Shown: piece after piece, positions 1 to 10,709 of the stretch
Layout: every line of letters begins with the position of its first letter
Position numbering within the stretch: position 1 is the stretch's first letter
Assembly: GCA_020809705.1 (NCBI GenBank)
Contig: CP085831.1
Coordinates: 248,001 to 312,000 of the forward strand
Direction: 5' to 3'
DNA length: 64,000 nucleotides
Source: Calonectria ilicicola
Taxonomy: Eukaryota; Ascomycota; Sordariomycetes; Hypocreales; Nectriaceae
The notes under the pieces: model-generated
Database searches by the model: none
The model's input: only the letters and a program-made list of their open reading frames with translations
Told to the model about the DNA's origin: nothing
Program-made: the position numbers and the translations under genes

Positions 1-696
1 CCTGTAAATTGGGATCCTGAGGGCACATGCGCCAGCTTTGATTCGATGACCATCACGCGTATTGACTGGGCATTGAACATAACTGCTGATTTGTTGAGTA
101 CGTTTATTGTGCGATGTTTTTCTGGCCTTTTTGAACGCTGACATGAACACAGTATTTTCGATTCTGTTCTTTCTATTACGCGGCCTCCGAATCAACAAAA
201 AGTACATGCTAGGTCTGATCGCTACTTTCTCCTTGGGGCTCATTACACTCGCCGCCAGTATCGTCAGATTTGCTACCGTGCAGGCCATCCACGCATGGAC
301 AAATGTTTGTAAGTTGTGATTTTGGACGGGCGAGATAAACCGGTTAGAGACTGACCACAGTCAGATGTCTTATCCATGGCCGAAATGGTTGCCGCCATCA
401 TCGTGGTGTGTCTACCCGCCATGAAGTCACTCCTCAACCGCGGCCAGCAGAGTTCCTCAAAGCGTGGAGGGACCAGCAATATCTCGCATAGAAAGGCCTA
501 TGGCAACTACGCACCAGGTTCGAGTCACATCAAGCTATCATCCGGACGGGACACATACATTACAGGTCCAATGAGCGCCACTGCCGGGGATGAGTCAGGC
601 AGCGAGATTGAGTTAAACAACCTGCAGCGAGTAGATGTGATTTACAAGATACAGAGACTCAGCGTAACCTCTGTGCGGCGCGAAGATAAAAATTGA
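1..696 (+). CDS. Rhodopsin/PTH11-like integral membrane protein, 3' part
   Basis: This is the C-terminal part of a seven-helix fungal membrane protein of the rhodopsin/PTH11-like group, a family of putative surface receptors. The 5' end lies outside the window. Exons are 1-97, 153-308 and 365-696, with introns 98-152 and 309-364; frame is kept across both. Visible are the last hydrophobic helices: the IDWALNITADLL segment running into FSILFFLLRGLR, a helix from YMLGLIATFSLG to IVRFATVQAIHAW, and a helix containing SMAEMVAAIIVVCLPA. A hydrophilic Ser/Thr-rich tail of about 80 residues follows and is presumably cytosolic. The order of helices and the tail fit the family well. Which ligand it senses, if any, cannot be read from the sequence. 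Confidence 0.8.
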
Positions 697-825
697 CACT
701 GGGCCAAGGGGCGATTTGGACCAAGCCATTGCCCAGTTCTTGGAGATGATAAAATGGTGCGTAGCTTGGGGACGAATATTTTCAGATATAGACTAGAAGT
801 CTTGAATCCTGAAACATTAGGGTTT

Positions 826-2355
826 CTATAGTACCTCTTGACTCGGCTCTGGGACCTCCATCCCATCAAAGTACCAGCGTATGGACCGGTCCTTACGCTC
901 CACAGGATCGACCGGAATCCCTATCGTCCTACACTCTATCTCGTAGTCTCTCGCCCACGCTTGACCCGCGCTTTCGATGTATTCCCACTTGAAAGCGAAT
1001 GGGAACATGGGTCCAGATTCGTGGGACATGGATGAAAAGATGTCAATGCCCGCAGCATATTTCTGCCTCAGGTGATTATGATAGTGCCAGAACGTGTTAC
1101 GGCCCTGCATAAACCATGCAGTTAGCGATCGCGGGCAAACATGGACCAATCTAATGTTTGGGCTTCTGGTCCAGCTGTTATGCTTTAGATCGGGGGAAAT
1201 TTCTCTTTCTATCCTTTGTCTTATATGCTCGATATAAGAATTGCCAGTCATATTCTGGGGTCGATACCAAAAGGACGAGAGCCTGCCATGTGGATGATAA
1301 AAGGGACGAACGAGATCTTCGTCTGATATCTGTCGAAGCCAACAAACTTGCCCAATAACATCTATGTCTGATACAGGGATACAATCTAGAGGGTCCGCTT
1401 CCAAACTCCTCTCCAGGTTGACTTTTTCGTCGAAACTTAATGGTCGCCCTGCGGGCATGTGTGTATCTGCGAACCACTCGACCATGTCATCGACACCCCA
1501 TGTCTCGATGAACAGATCCTCGAGATTTGTAAACAGTGGGAGTAAAGCCCTAGCTTCCATTGAAAAATTCTCGTTGTTTGTTCCGGAAGCTGCAAGAACG
1601 AGATGTTTAACGCGGCGAAGGTCTTTGCTTAAAAACTGTCCTACATCCCAGCGACATCCAGAAAGCAAGTATCCTAGATCATCTCGTGAACGACGTAGAG
1701 TGGCGGGCCAGAGGTCTTGATCGATTTCCGGGATATACTCATACTCGTGCTTGGGGATGTGAAGTCGGTCTCTGCCAAAGTGAAACCAGGTCCTTGGTCC
1801 ATTGGAACGAGTAGCAAATGCAAGCTGATATCCCCAAGCAACAAGGACCTGCCTGGATTCAGTGCAAACGTGAAGGAATGCAGGAATCGCCGCCGGACTG
1901 CAGAGATAGCTATTTCTCACAAGCTCAAAGGCCAATTCCGGAACGTCTGTCAACTGGTCGATGGGGATTTCCGGCGTCTCACTGGTTGGTTTCCATGGTT
2001 CGTAAGCGTCGCGGTTTGAAGTAAATCCATAGGCTTCTAGTTTCGCTTGCTTGAATCGGCGAGCAGGCAGTGGGATGTGACGCCGCCAGTTGTGTGCAAA
2101 GCTTGCCAGATCTGGATGGAGCTTCAAGTTGAACTTGAGGGGGCCGTCATGCAGCTCTTTTTCGAAAGTTTTGAAAGCACACTCTTTCTTGTTCAACCAG
2201 TCTTCGTCATCCGAGAAACCATCATACCACTCATCCCCAACGACGCAAATCTCTTGGATGCGAACTACTCGGGGAGGCGTAGCCAGGACATAGATTTGAT
2301 GTCTGATGTCGTACGGCAACTTGGTGAAGAGGGAAAATTGGGTTAGTTGGGTCAT
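826..2355 (-). CDS. 2EXR domain-containing protein
   Basis: An intronless 509-residue protein beginning at an ATG. The N-terminus (FSLFTKLPYDIRHQIYVLA) matches the F-box-like 2EXR motif common in ascomycetes, in which a short Phe/Leu-Pro segment leads into an Ile-Arg helix. About 25 residues on is the usual acidic insertion, and the rest is a large weakly conserved body rich in Trp and Arg. The family is greatly expanded in Pezizomycotina and its biochemical role is unknown; protein-protein contact like that of F-box proteins is an inference. No signal peptide or membrane segment is visible. The gene is convergent with the rhodopsin-like gene, 129 bp apart. Confidence 0.8.
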   Translation of the reverse strand: MTQLTQFSLFTKLPYDIRHQIYVLATPPRVVRIQEICVVGDEWYDGFSDDEDWLNKKECAFKTFEKELHDGPLKFNLKLHPDLASFAHNWRRHIPLPARRFKQAKLEAYGFTSNRDAYEPWKPTSETPEIPIDQLTDVPELAFELVRNSYLCSPAAIPAFLHVCTESRQVLVAWGYQLAFATRSNGPRTWFHFGRDRLHIPKHEYEYIPEIDQDLWPATLRRSRDDLGYLLSGCRWDVGQFLSKDLRRVKHLVLAASGTNNENFSMEARALLPLFTNLEDLFIETWGVDDMVEWFADTHMPAGRPLSFDEKVNLERSLEADPLDCIPVSDIDVIGQVCWLRQISDEDLVRPFYHPHGRLSSFWYRPQNMTGNSYIEHIRQRIEREISPDLKHNSWTRSPNIRLVHVCPRSLTAWFMQGRNTFWHYHNHLRQKYAAGIDIFSSMSHESGPMFPFAFKWEYIESAGQAWARDYEIECRTIGIPVDPVERKDRSIRWYFDGMEVPEPSQEVL

Positions 2356-3597
2356 CCTACGGCTTGACTGTGTAGCTCCGACTTGAACTGGGCTTATGGG
2401 TGCTGACGAGCGAGTGAGGCCGAGGAAGCCGTAATCTGGCTAGTTACCTGTCGAATTCACTTGAAGGTGGAGATTGTCGCCTAGAATCCGGATTAAATGC
2501 TGCTCCTATCCGCTGGTCTCACGCCTAACATCTGAGGCCGCCATGATGCCTAACACGGCGCTAGGCACAGCGCTAATGGGCTGCAGGCGCGAGAAATGAG
2601 CAATGATTATCCCAACTAACAACTCGTTTGCATTATTTCCAATCATTCCACACCTGGACGTAAAATACTTGCGTGGTCAGTGAGTGTCATTTCAAAAAAA
2701 AAAAAATGAAGGAGAGGTAGGGTTGCGAATAGTACGGTCTTGAATCACGATGATGCGATGTGCAGCCACAACCTACTCAGAATGATCAGTTGTTTCTGAA
2801 TGCCTCGTTCCCACAGCATGTAAACTGAGGCCATGTCAAAGTCGTCATAGTTGACCCCTTTAATTTGGTGAGGTTGATGGTCAATGGCACTGGCAGCCGA
2901 GAATACTCCGTTTCAAACCATTCTGTCCAATAACTTGATTTTTTGGGTAGTTCAAACATTGTAAGATTCTGCGCCCAAACACTTACAATGCCCGCAGTCT
3001 TTTTATTAGCCTAATAGCCACATTTTACTTGGGCTCGCCGGCATTCATGGACCAATATCTCAGCGTGCTACAAATCATTGGAATAACAGAGCTCCTCATG
3101 CATCCATTGGTTGTGATATCAGTGAGGCTGTTGCCAAAGGTCCAATGACGGCTAGCCACAGAAGCGGGGTACCTTAGTCAGGTGACTCAGACAGTCGCGG
3201 AATCGCACATGTTTCCCTGGCGAGCTGATATTCCACTTACGACGTTGTCTAAATTTATCCTTTTTGTGCTTGGAGACAGAAGAAACTCACATGCTGATAT
3301 CAAAAGGCTTGGCACAACAGCAGTAACGTGGACAGTAGTGCGACACAATGCTGAGATTTTGGTGGTGACTCTTCCTCTGAGCGACCAAGCGAGTTTTCCA
3401 AGCCAAGCTCCCTCTTCGACGTGTGCAGCGCAAATACGGCCCGAAACAGTGAAGGCATCTTCAACTTATAGAGCCCGCTGCACCATAGTACCCAATCACT
3501 TCCCTCAGTAACTCATGCGAATACTTGTGTCGACCACGCATCTCATTAGCGCAACGACATTGAATATTATCCACAAATAGTGGGCCATTCGCTCGAC
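2356..3597. other. Intergenic, no gene seen
   Basis: This is the divergent upstream region of the 2EXR gene and the zinc-finger gene. It holds a short poly(A) run near 2695-2706. The one open frame (3182-3511) has no recognisable protein character. Confidence 0.6.
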
Positions 3598-4665
3598 ATG
3601 GATTCTTTTCGTGCTTCATTAAGTATAGGCATGTGGCCTTCTTATGAAAACCACGATTCAGTCATCCCTCCAGCGAGTCCTGTGGCCTCGATTGCGTCGT
3701 CCTTTGGAAGCATTGATAGTGGCGTATCATACCCCCCTAGAACCACAAGAGGCTCTAAAAAATCAATGAAAAGGAAATATAGTGAGGCTTTTGACCAATC
3801 GACCGAGAAATTGAACCAGTCCGATAATTACTCACCAGATATCTTTACCGGTGGCTCTAAAAAGTCAATGAAAAGGAAAGACAGTGAGGCTTTTGACCAA
3901 TCGACCGAGAAATTGAACCAGTCCGATAATTACTCACCAGATGTCTTTACCGCTGGCTCTAATTATCACGAGTCACAGTTGCCTCTAGACAGAGGAGATA
4001 AACAGCTGTTCACACACCTTTCTTACGGCGCCAACATTAATACAATGGGTGACCAAAAGCCGCAACGTACACCCGTCAGAACCCCGGGGAAAACCCCACT
4101 TCTGGCTTGCCCATTTTATAAGGCAGACCCCGAGCAATTTCATGTGTGTGGCAAACATTCGTGGCTTGAAATCATGGATGTCAAAATGCACCTCCTGTGG
4201 TACCATCGTAATACATCTTCATACCCTTTGTGTCATCGCTGCTATCAGTACGCGGCTAGAACGGGCTCCCAACAAGATCCCACCTCGCATGATCCCCTGA
4301 AAGCAATTGAGTTAGAACAACAAGAATTGCTTGAACGGCCTATACCTGGATCCAAGGAAGAACAATGGTTTTACATTTGGGATATGTTATTCCCAACCAA
4401 GCCGCACCCTAGTTCCTGTTACGTTGGACCATGCGTGGAGCATTCCATTTTTCTATTTCGAAGGTTGTGGCAGCAGAAAGGTCACGGGATAATTCATGAC
4501 GTTTTGACCACTGAACATGAATTGGCATTGGATCCTTTGCTACTAGATCAACTAACGAACAAGATTGCCGGTCGCATTGAGGCCGAGATTTCAAATATTC
4601 ATCCTGTCGATCCTATGGGTTCTTCACGAGCGCAGAAATCTCATGAAGATATACAACTCGAATAA
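3598..4665 (+). CDS. C2H2-like zinc-finger protein with internal tandem repeat
   Basis: A 355-residue intronless protein. I start it at the ATG at 3598, because the open frame reaching back to 3580 begins with GTG. Residues about 52-119 are two near-identical 34-residue repeats beginning GSKKSMKRK. A zinc-binding region follows: ACPFYKADP, a Cys 13 residues after the first, then HLLWYH (His-x4-His), and a C-x2-C pair (CHRC). This layout is the single degenerate C2H2 unit seen in many ascomycete proteins, often annotated only as 'C2H2-type domain-containing'. Next come a conserved QWFYIWDMLFP segment and a C-terminal acidic tail. The basic SKKSMKRK patches could serve as nuclear localisation signals. 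A role in DNA or RNA binding is inferred from the finger only. Confidence 0.75.
   Translation: MDSFRASLSIGMWPSYENHDSVIPPASPVASIASSFGSIDSGVSYPPRTTRGSKKSMKRKYSEAFDQSTEKLNQSDNYSPDIFTGGSKKSMKRKDSEAFDQSTEKLNQSDNYSPDVFTAGSNYHESQLPLDRGDKQLFTHLSYGANINTMGDQKPQRTPVRTPGKTPLLACPFYKADPEQFHVCGKHSWLEIMDVKMHLLWYHRNTSSYPLCHRCYQYAARTGSQQDPTSHDPLKAIELEQQELLERPIPGSKEEQWFYIWDMLFPTKPHPSSCYVGPCVEHSIFLFRRLWQQKGHGIIHDVLTTEHELALDPLLLDQLTNKIAGRIEAEISNIHPVDPMGSSRAQKSHEDIQLE
3751..3954 (+). repeat. 102-bp in-frame tandem duplication
   Basis: Copies lie at 3751-3852 and 3853-3954, followed by the first six bases of a third copy at 3955-3960. By eye the two copies differ at only about five positions, and both keep the reading frame. 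This indicates a recent duplication inside the coding sequence. Confidence 0.95.
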
Positions 4666-5293
4666 AGGCAGCCAGAACATAAATCACTTGTCTGAAAGCA
4701 AACATCGTGCTCACGAATCAGATAATTTGAGATCTTTATAATTTGCATCCTCTATCTGTCGGGAAAGGCGCAAGCGGCGAGACTGAAGCCGAATCAAAAA
4801 CGTGAATTTGTTCGGCAAATCCTACCGCAGTGAGGTTTTAGCAAGTCATTGTTTGTACGCGAAGAGTGTTGATAGAAGTCCAGTCTATCCACATCTAAGA
4901 TTTCCATCGCTTTTCCGCGGTCGAACAGTGCTCTAAATCCAGCAATTTACATTCATAGAAATTATATGGATGTTAAAGTTAGACTTGAACTCGCTTGTGG
5001 TTTTTATTTGTAGGATCTAAAAGTACAACTAGCTCCTATCGACACGAGTCTGAACCTATTTTTTCCAATGATCGACAATCCTTCGCAAACAAAAACCCAA
5101 ATCCATATATTACCCACTGTGCTGTTGTCACCCGATAAAATTACCCATAAAAAGTGTGCCGCTGTAGTCTGCCAAACATTTGATCGTTTAGCAGCATCTG
5201 GCTGGTGGTAAGCTCAAGCCAGAGTTGGCACCAAAAATGAGCTCTGTGCCACTTTTCCAGTAGCCCAGGGGGCAACCAAAGGCCTTGTCAAAT
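4666..5293. other. Intergenic, convergent 3' flanks
   Basis: The region between the zinc-finger gene (+) and the repeat-protein gene (-) presumably holds both 3' UTRs. I see no gene in it. Confidence 0.6.
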
Positions 5294-6357
5294 TTAGGCC
5301 TGGAAAGGAGTTCCCTTGGGGCTGTCCTTCTTGGGGGGAGCGGGAGCATCGCGAGCGTGGGGTCCCTTGTGGTCGTTCTTCTTGGGCTCCTCCTTCTTAG
5401 GGGCAGGAGCGTTGCGAGCGTGGGGGCCCTTGGGCTCATCCTTCTTGGGAGGAGCGGGAGCGTCACGAGCGTGAGGTCCCTTGGGGTCCGTGGGAGGGGC
5501 AACAGGAGCATCACGGGCGTGAGGTCCCTTGCGGTCGTTCTTCTTGGGCTCCTCCTTCTTGGGGGCGGGAGCGTTGCGGGCGTGAGGACCCTTAGGCTCG
5601 TCCTTTGGGGGAGGAGGAGCGTCACGAGCATGAGGTCCCTTAGGCTCGTCCTTAGGAGGAGGAGGAGCGTTGCGAGCGTGGGGGCCCTTAGGCTCATCCT
5701 TCTTGGGAGGGACAGGAGCATCACGGGCGTGAGGGCCCTTAGGGTCTTTGGTGTCCTTGGGGGGAGGAGGAGCATCTCGAGCGTGAGGACCCTTGGGCTC
5801 ATCCTTAGGAGGAGGAGGAGCATCCCGAGTGTGGGGACCCTTAGGCTCGTCCTTGGGAGGAGGAGGAGCGTTGCGGGCGTGAGGTCCCTTAGGCTCATCC
5901 TTCTTGGGCTCGTCCTTCTTGGGAGGAGCGTGAGCATCACGAGCGTGAGGTCCCTTGTGATCCTTAGGAGGAGGAGGGGCATCTCGGGCGTGAGGGCCTT
6001 TGGGCTCGTCCTTGGGAGGAGGAGGAGCGTTGCGGGCGTGAGGGCCCTTGGGTTCGTCCTTGAGAGGAGCAGGTGCGCTACGAGCGTGGGGTCCCTTGTG
6101 GTCGTTCTTCTTGGGCTCCTCCTTCTTAGGGGCAGGAGCGTCACGAGCATGAATAGGGGCTCCGTTGGGACCCTCTACGTGAGGAGCAGGAGCATCTCGA
6201 GCCTGGATGGATCCATTGTGGTCCTTAGTAGGAGGAGGAGCTCCTAGGAGAATTAGTTAGATATCATCATCTTAGTGGTGAAGTCAGGTAACAAACCAAT
6301 AACTCCGGCACTGGCGGAAGTAGCGCAGACAGCGACGAGGACGGTAGAGAAACGCAT
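5294..6357 (-). CDS. Secreted tandem-repeat protein, Pro/Lys/Asp-rich
   Basis: Exons are 6357-6297 and 6243-5294 (intron 53 nt), giving 336 residues. The start ATG is followed by a clean signal peptide, MRFSTVLVAVCATSASA, probably cleaved after ASA. Everything after that is about 17 imperfect repeats of roughly 14-24 residues. The core of each unit is KGPHAR followed by DAPPPPKDEP or a variant; Asn or Ser can replace the Asp, and KKEEPKKND spacers occur. There is no Cys and almost no hydrophobic residue, so the secreted chain should be disordered and densely charged. The regular HAR/DAP boundaries could be processing sites, which would make it a multi-peptide precursor, but the usual Lys-Arg Kex2 site is absent. 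A wall-associated or host-interacting role is equally possible. I do not recognise a named family. Confidence 0.85.
5310..6215 (-). repeat. Degenerate tandem repeat array coding for KGPHAR-DAPPPP units
   Basis: About 17 coding units of roughly 42-72 bp are repeated head to tail. Most changes are synonymous (CAC/CAT, GCT/GCC, CGT/CGC/CGA), with spacer length varying between units. Such arrays expand and contract by slippage or unequal exchange, so copy number probably differs between strains. Confidence 0.9.
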
Positions 6358-8985
6358 TTTGATAGAAGTTTGGTGAGTGGTTGAAAAGTTGAAAGTTTGA
6401 GATGAAATAGAGAAATAGATGTGCAGTAAACGATGGTAAGTGTTTTTTTGTGTTGTTTTGTATTGTTGTGATGTTGTAGTGTTGGGTGAAGAATCTTTCT
6501 TTTCGACGGCAGCTTCTGGTCTTTTTATACATGAATTGGTTTCTCCTGTCGAGACCGAAATTGGCTACAGTCTGAGCCGTACATGGTTCATTCACGTCTG
6601 AGCTTCTCAGCAATTCTCACCACGACGCAATTGGAGGCTTGATCTGAGAGATCCCAGTCAAGGCGCAATCGTGCCCTGAGCTTTGAATGTGGAGAAGGAC
6701 GCGTACAACTCAGAAAATTAACCGATCAACGGTTTATGGACGCCTCGTTCTTGCACTAAATACTCTAAATCCACTATACTATACCAGATCACATGTAAAT
6801 TAATTGTGTTTGGTCTGTTTCGAGTATGACAGGAATACCAAAGGTCCCCTATGTTCTCAATTCACAAATTCATCTTTCACCCGTTACACATTCCAAATTT
6901 CACAGAGTCTACCATGGAGTGTTGATCATGACCGCTTTTAGAATCCAGAGTAGAAATTGAATTCATTCAAGCATTACCCGATTAAGCTATAGTTTAAAGA
7001 CCATTCGCTTGGTTGCAAAACAGACATCTCGATTATCATCATCGAGCAATCATTAATTGTACAAGTGATTACGAATATTGAGTATGACCTGCATCATAGT
7101 CATGCTCAACAACGTGCGAGTTGGCGATCTTGCCGGTACTCAGCTAGCCTCACCCCTTGCCAGCTAACGGCTGACGCGGACACGTTAAATGTGCGGGACT
7201 CGCCGGCAATGTGTTGCCTTGTGGGGCCTCGATGGACCAATATGAAGGCATTTTATACACGTGGTGTGTAAGAGGACTCCTGCAGCCAATGATGCATCAT
7301 GGGAGATCAAGCACTGTTTTGCTTTTTTTACAAAACAATCGGCCCACACAGGTCATTGAGCACTGAAGGTCATGGTGACCTCGCCCATTGAACCATCAAC
7401 TGCGGCCATGCCATCTTACGCGTTTACCCAACGGCAAAGATTGAGATCGTCGAAAAGCACTGACGTTGCCCCATTCATGCGTCCGGGGATATATTTAGAG
7501 AGGATACACCGCACGAAACGTGCAAAGTGGACATCAAGACTCCACCCATAACCCCAGACCTCCTTGCCCTTCTTCCGTGCATCCGAAAATTATGGGTTTT
7601 CGTTCTTCAGCCCTGGGGGCCAAACCGTCGTCATAGACCGAAACCGGAAACCAGCCTCCCCAGGATAAATACCAGCTATCCGAAATTGCCGTCGGTACTT
7701 GGACCAGTCTACTTCAGAACCCTGGAACGTGCAGATCGGGCCCTCTTGTAGGGATTCCGCCACGTCACCACTGTAATTTGCACTTCAAGTCCGACCGTCG
7801 TTTTGTTTACCCTACACTTGGGAGTCTCAACAAGAGTGTTGTTTAGGTACAGAATTTTGAATTCAATTTTCAAAACCAGAGCGTACAAAAAAATATTTAC
7901 ATAATTAGGCACATTTAATTGGGCATTGCTCTCATTGTAAATTTACTATTCTGTCCTCGCCGTGGTACTCATCGTGTTTTGAACGGATTTACGGCAAGCT
8001 TTTAAAAGGGACTTCCCTCAAACCACAGACGCATGAGCACTAATGAGCACAAATAAGATCCACAGCTAGCACACATTGTCCAATCGGATACTTTTCGGAT
8101 TGGTGGAAACAAGCCCGGGCCTACTATTGGTCGGGGATGTTTTATGCAATTGGTTTCTCAGGTCCCCTCGATCTTTTTCCACCTTCACCCTTGTTAAGCG
8201 CCACGCTCGGGACAACGTGCATAGCAGCAATTATTGGATAAGAATTCTCCCATAACGCTTGCATGCTGGCTTCACCTGTTGTGTTACTCCTTTCAAATCG
8301 TGCTGTGGTGGAATGTCAGTTAGGCTTCCTTTGAAATAGACTGTGTGCAGAGTTTTACGGTCAGTGTCTATTTCTGTCATGTTGATATTCCGACATCTAC
8401 CGCTCTGCTCTCTGCAGCTTTGACCATCTTAGACTTATTGCGTAATTTGTATCAACGGCTTATTTGAGAATTTGTAATGAACCGGTTCGGTGTAATTGCA
8501 ATCAGGCACCAACGGTATCATCTGTATGGTTGGCTGTGACTATCCTGCATTGTACCTTTTGTGCCCCTTGTATCCTTGCCACCTCCTCGGCTGCTCCCAA
8601 CCTCCTCTTTTGTTTTTCCTTGTAGGATTGGGTGATTATTCTAAACCCTTCACTGAATCTTTGCAGCAGATGGCGCTTTTTCTCAGTAACACAATGTAAT
8701 ATTTCTGGCTCTTATGCGGATGATGGTAGATGGATTGAACAAGACCAAAATGCCACGAGTCCTTGTGTTCAAGTTGATTAATGCTTTGCTAAAATAATTG
8801 TGGTGGGGTATACACTACACCGCCCGCATTCAGCCTTCAACGCTGTTTGAGAAGTTATGCCTTCGGACCGGCAACTCAGTTCCGCTCTTGACCAAGAGTG
8901 TGAGTTGAAGATGATGCCATACATCCGATTTATCCAGATTACGCGTCGCTGTCCTACTTCCAGACTGAATTCTTGCTTAAAGGAT
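6358..8985. other. Long intergenic region, no gene seen
   Basis: About 2.6 kb. The first 300 bp is the promoter and leader of the repeat-protein gene. In the rest, small open frames (7065-7271, 7527-7751, 8496-8699) show no domain, signal peptide or consistent splice structure. The part nearest 8985 is the cutinase 3' flank. Confidence 0.5.
6521..6529 (-). promoter_or_regulatory. Probable TATA box of the repeat-protein gene
   Basis: On the minus strand this reads TATAAAAAG, about 165 bp upstream of the ATG. Downstream of it is a CA-rich stretch typical of the leader of a strongly expressed fungal gene. Confidence 0.5.
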
Positions 8986-9984
8986 TTACAAGGTGGCAAC
9001 AACTTGCTCAGCGGCAGACTCCACGGATCCATCCATGCCGTACCAGAAATGTTGAGGAGTAAGCATCCATCGCTGGAGGTGGCCGTGAAGAAGATCGGAT
9101 GCCAATGTGGTGAGCTGATGAACAGCCTGCTCGGGGAGCTCCACAATGAGACTGGCTAGAGCAGACTTTTGGTCATCATTCATGGAGGCCTCATCAACAG
9201 ACTCCCAGATATCCTTGAGATGGCTAATGACGCCAGACGCAGTGGTTGGCCAGTTTGCCGGGGCATCACCACACAGCGGGTCCGTCGGGGCACTTTTGCA
9301 AAAGCCAATCTGGGCGGCTCCGGACGGCACCGCGGGGAACGTTACACTGTCGGACCAGACTTGGTAAGGGTCGCCAAAGGTGGCAAATGCAGAGACTTTG
9401 GCGGCGGCGGCCTCGCTGATGACACCGAAGCTCTTGCGAGCACAGAGTGCGCCTTGGCTGTAACTATCGCGTTAGTATGATGCAGCCAGGGAAATAATAA
9501 GGCCATGGAATGGGAACCACTAACCTCCAGCCAGAGACGGCAATTTTGGCGTTGGGGCACGTAGTTGCGTAGGTATTGACGGCAGCGCCCAGAGAATTGG
9601 CACAGTCTTGGGAGCCACCCTCAACAATGTAGCCCGCAAGGTCGGCAGGATAAGCGCTGGCATCTACGCCTTGGAAGGATACGCTACCGTGCTGAGCCAC
9701 TAGGGCGTTGTAAAAAGGTGCCCCAACCCAAGGTCCGACATTGCTATTGCAAAGGAGGTTAGCATTCGTGACGAGTGCAAATCATTGTGTATGATGAATG
9801 TGACATACCCAGGATCAAAGGTGCCTCGGGCAAAGATGACTGCCAAATCAGCGCATGCGCTGGAGTCGCTAGCGAGAACTTGGCTCCACCCGTTTTCTGT
9901 TCCTGAGGCGGTGTCTCTGGAGGTGAGCGGGTGTGCGGAGGCAATTGATACCAAGACTACTGCTGTAGCGAATGTAACCTTCAT
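8986..9984 (-). CDS. Cutinase-family serine esterase, secreted
   Basis: Exons are 9984-9809, 9743-9525 and 9457-8986 (introns 65 and 67 nt), coding 288 residues. The signal peptide is MKVTFATAVVLVSIASA. The fold is recognisable from VIFARGT near residue 50, GNVGPWVG near residue 60, and the nucleophile motif GWSQG with Ser about 132, whose codon is split by the second intron. The motif TDPLC (Asp about 191) and the His near 211 complete the likely triad. Paired Cys residues match the family. Enzymes of this family hydrolyse cutin or other esters, including acetylated xylan. After the His there is an extra tail of about 75 residues with few landmarks, longer than in classical cutinases. The second intron has two possible acceptors; I chose the one that restores GWSQG. 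Confidence 0.9.
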
Positions 9985-10709
9985 TTTGGAATAAGTGAAT
10001 GGAAATTATTGATGGCGACCCCGGTAGTTTGTGATAGTGTTGACTGATAGAAATCCAAGCCAATGCCAAGATGAGTGGGAGGTTTGAGCAACATGTTCAA
10101 ACCTGGGAGTCTCCCGTATTTCTACAACACACCTACGAAGAGGATTCAATTTCAGAACAGGCCTCTTATTGGGGTAGGATCGTAGCACCAGTCGCTTATG
10201 GTAAGAAGCGGAGCTACGCTCATCAACCGGGCACTAATTTTCGTAGTTGGCCCAATCTGGAGTATCAGTTCCTTGGGATTGGCCAGTGCACCCTTGACGG
10301 AGTGGAACTCATTTTCCGACTCTCATAATTTGACATGATCCTTTGGATCCTTTACAATCCTTCTGGAATGGTTTTTGTTTTTACCTAGTGAAAGCCTGTG
10401 AAAACTTGATTCTGAGATCAAGGCTTTCTTTTTCGTTTGGGGGATTGTGGATAAAATACCCCTATCCCCACCACCACCAAACCAACAGCACTACGACAAC
10501 ATTGAAATGGATGGTGCCTTTTTTTCTTTTTAACCTTCCATAAACACAACTTTTGACTAAATTTTGCTTCTTGAGCACATGGCTGAATGCTAGATAATGC
10601 AAAATGATAGGCCGCCACTCGGCGGATTAACGTGGCGCCGAACCGACAAGCCCTATTGACGACTGTGTTTGGGCACAATTCATCAGGCCAAACAACAACC
10701 ACAACAGGC
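9985..10709. other. Divergent promoter region
   Basis: The shared upstream region of the cutinase (-) and the ipa-like gene (+). It has pyrimidine-rich stretches near 10500-10550. No gene is seen. Confidence 0.6.

Noticed and set aside
3580..3597. Upstream extension of the zinc-finger gene; a similar extension of the ipa-like gene begins at 10632
   Set aside because: Both extensions begin with GTG, not ATG, and add no recognisable sequence. The next in-frame ATGs (3598 and 10710) were used.
5285..6247. A 320-codon open frame on the plus strand opposite the repeat-protein gene
   Set aside because: It is the mirror of the repeats. The minus strand has the signal peptide, a clean intron, a TATA box and a stop; the plus frame gives Gly/Leu/Ser/Arg filler and does not begin at a natural gene boundary.
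5294..6357. Calling the repeat protein a dikaritin-type RiPP precursor
   Set aside because: No Lys-Arg flanked cores with Tyr, and no UstY/DUF3328, tyrosinase or peptidase gene nearby. It was kept only as a possible peptide precursor.
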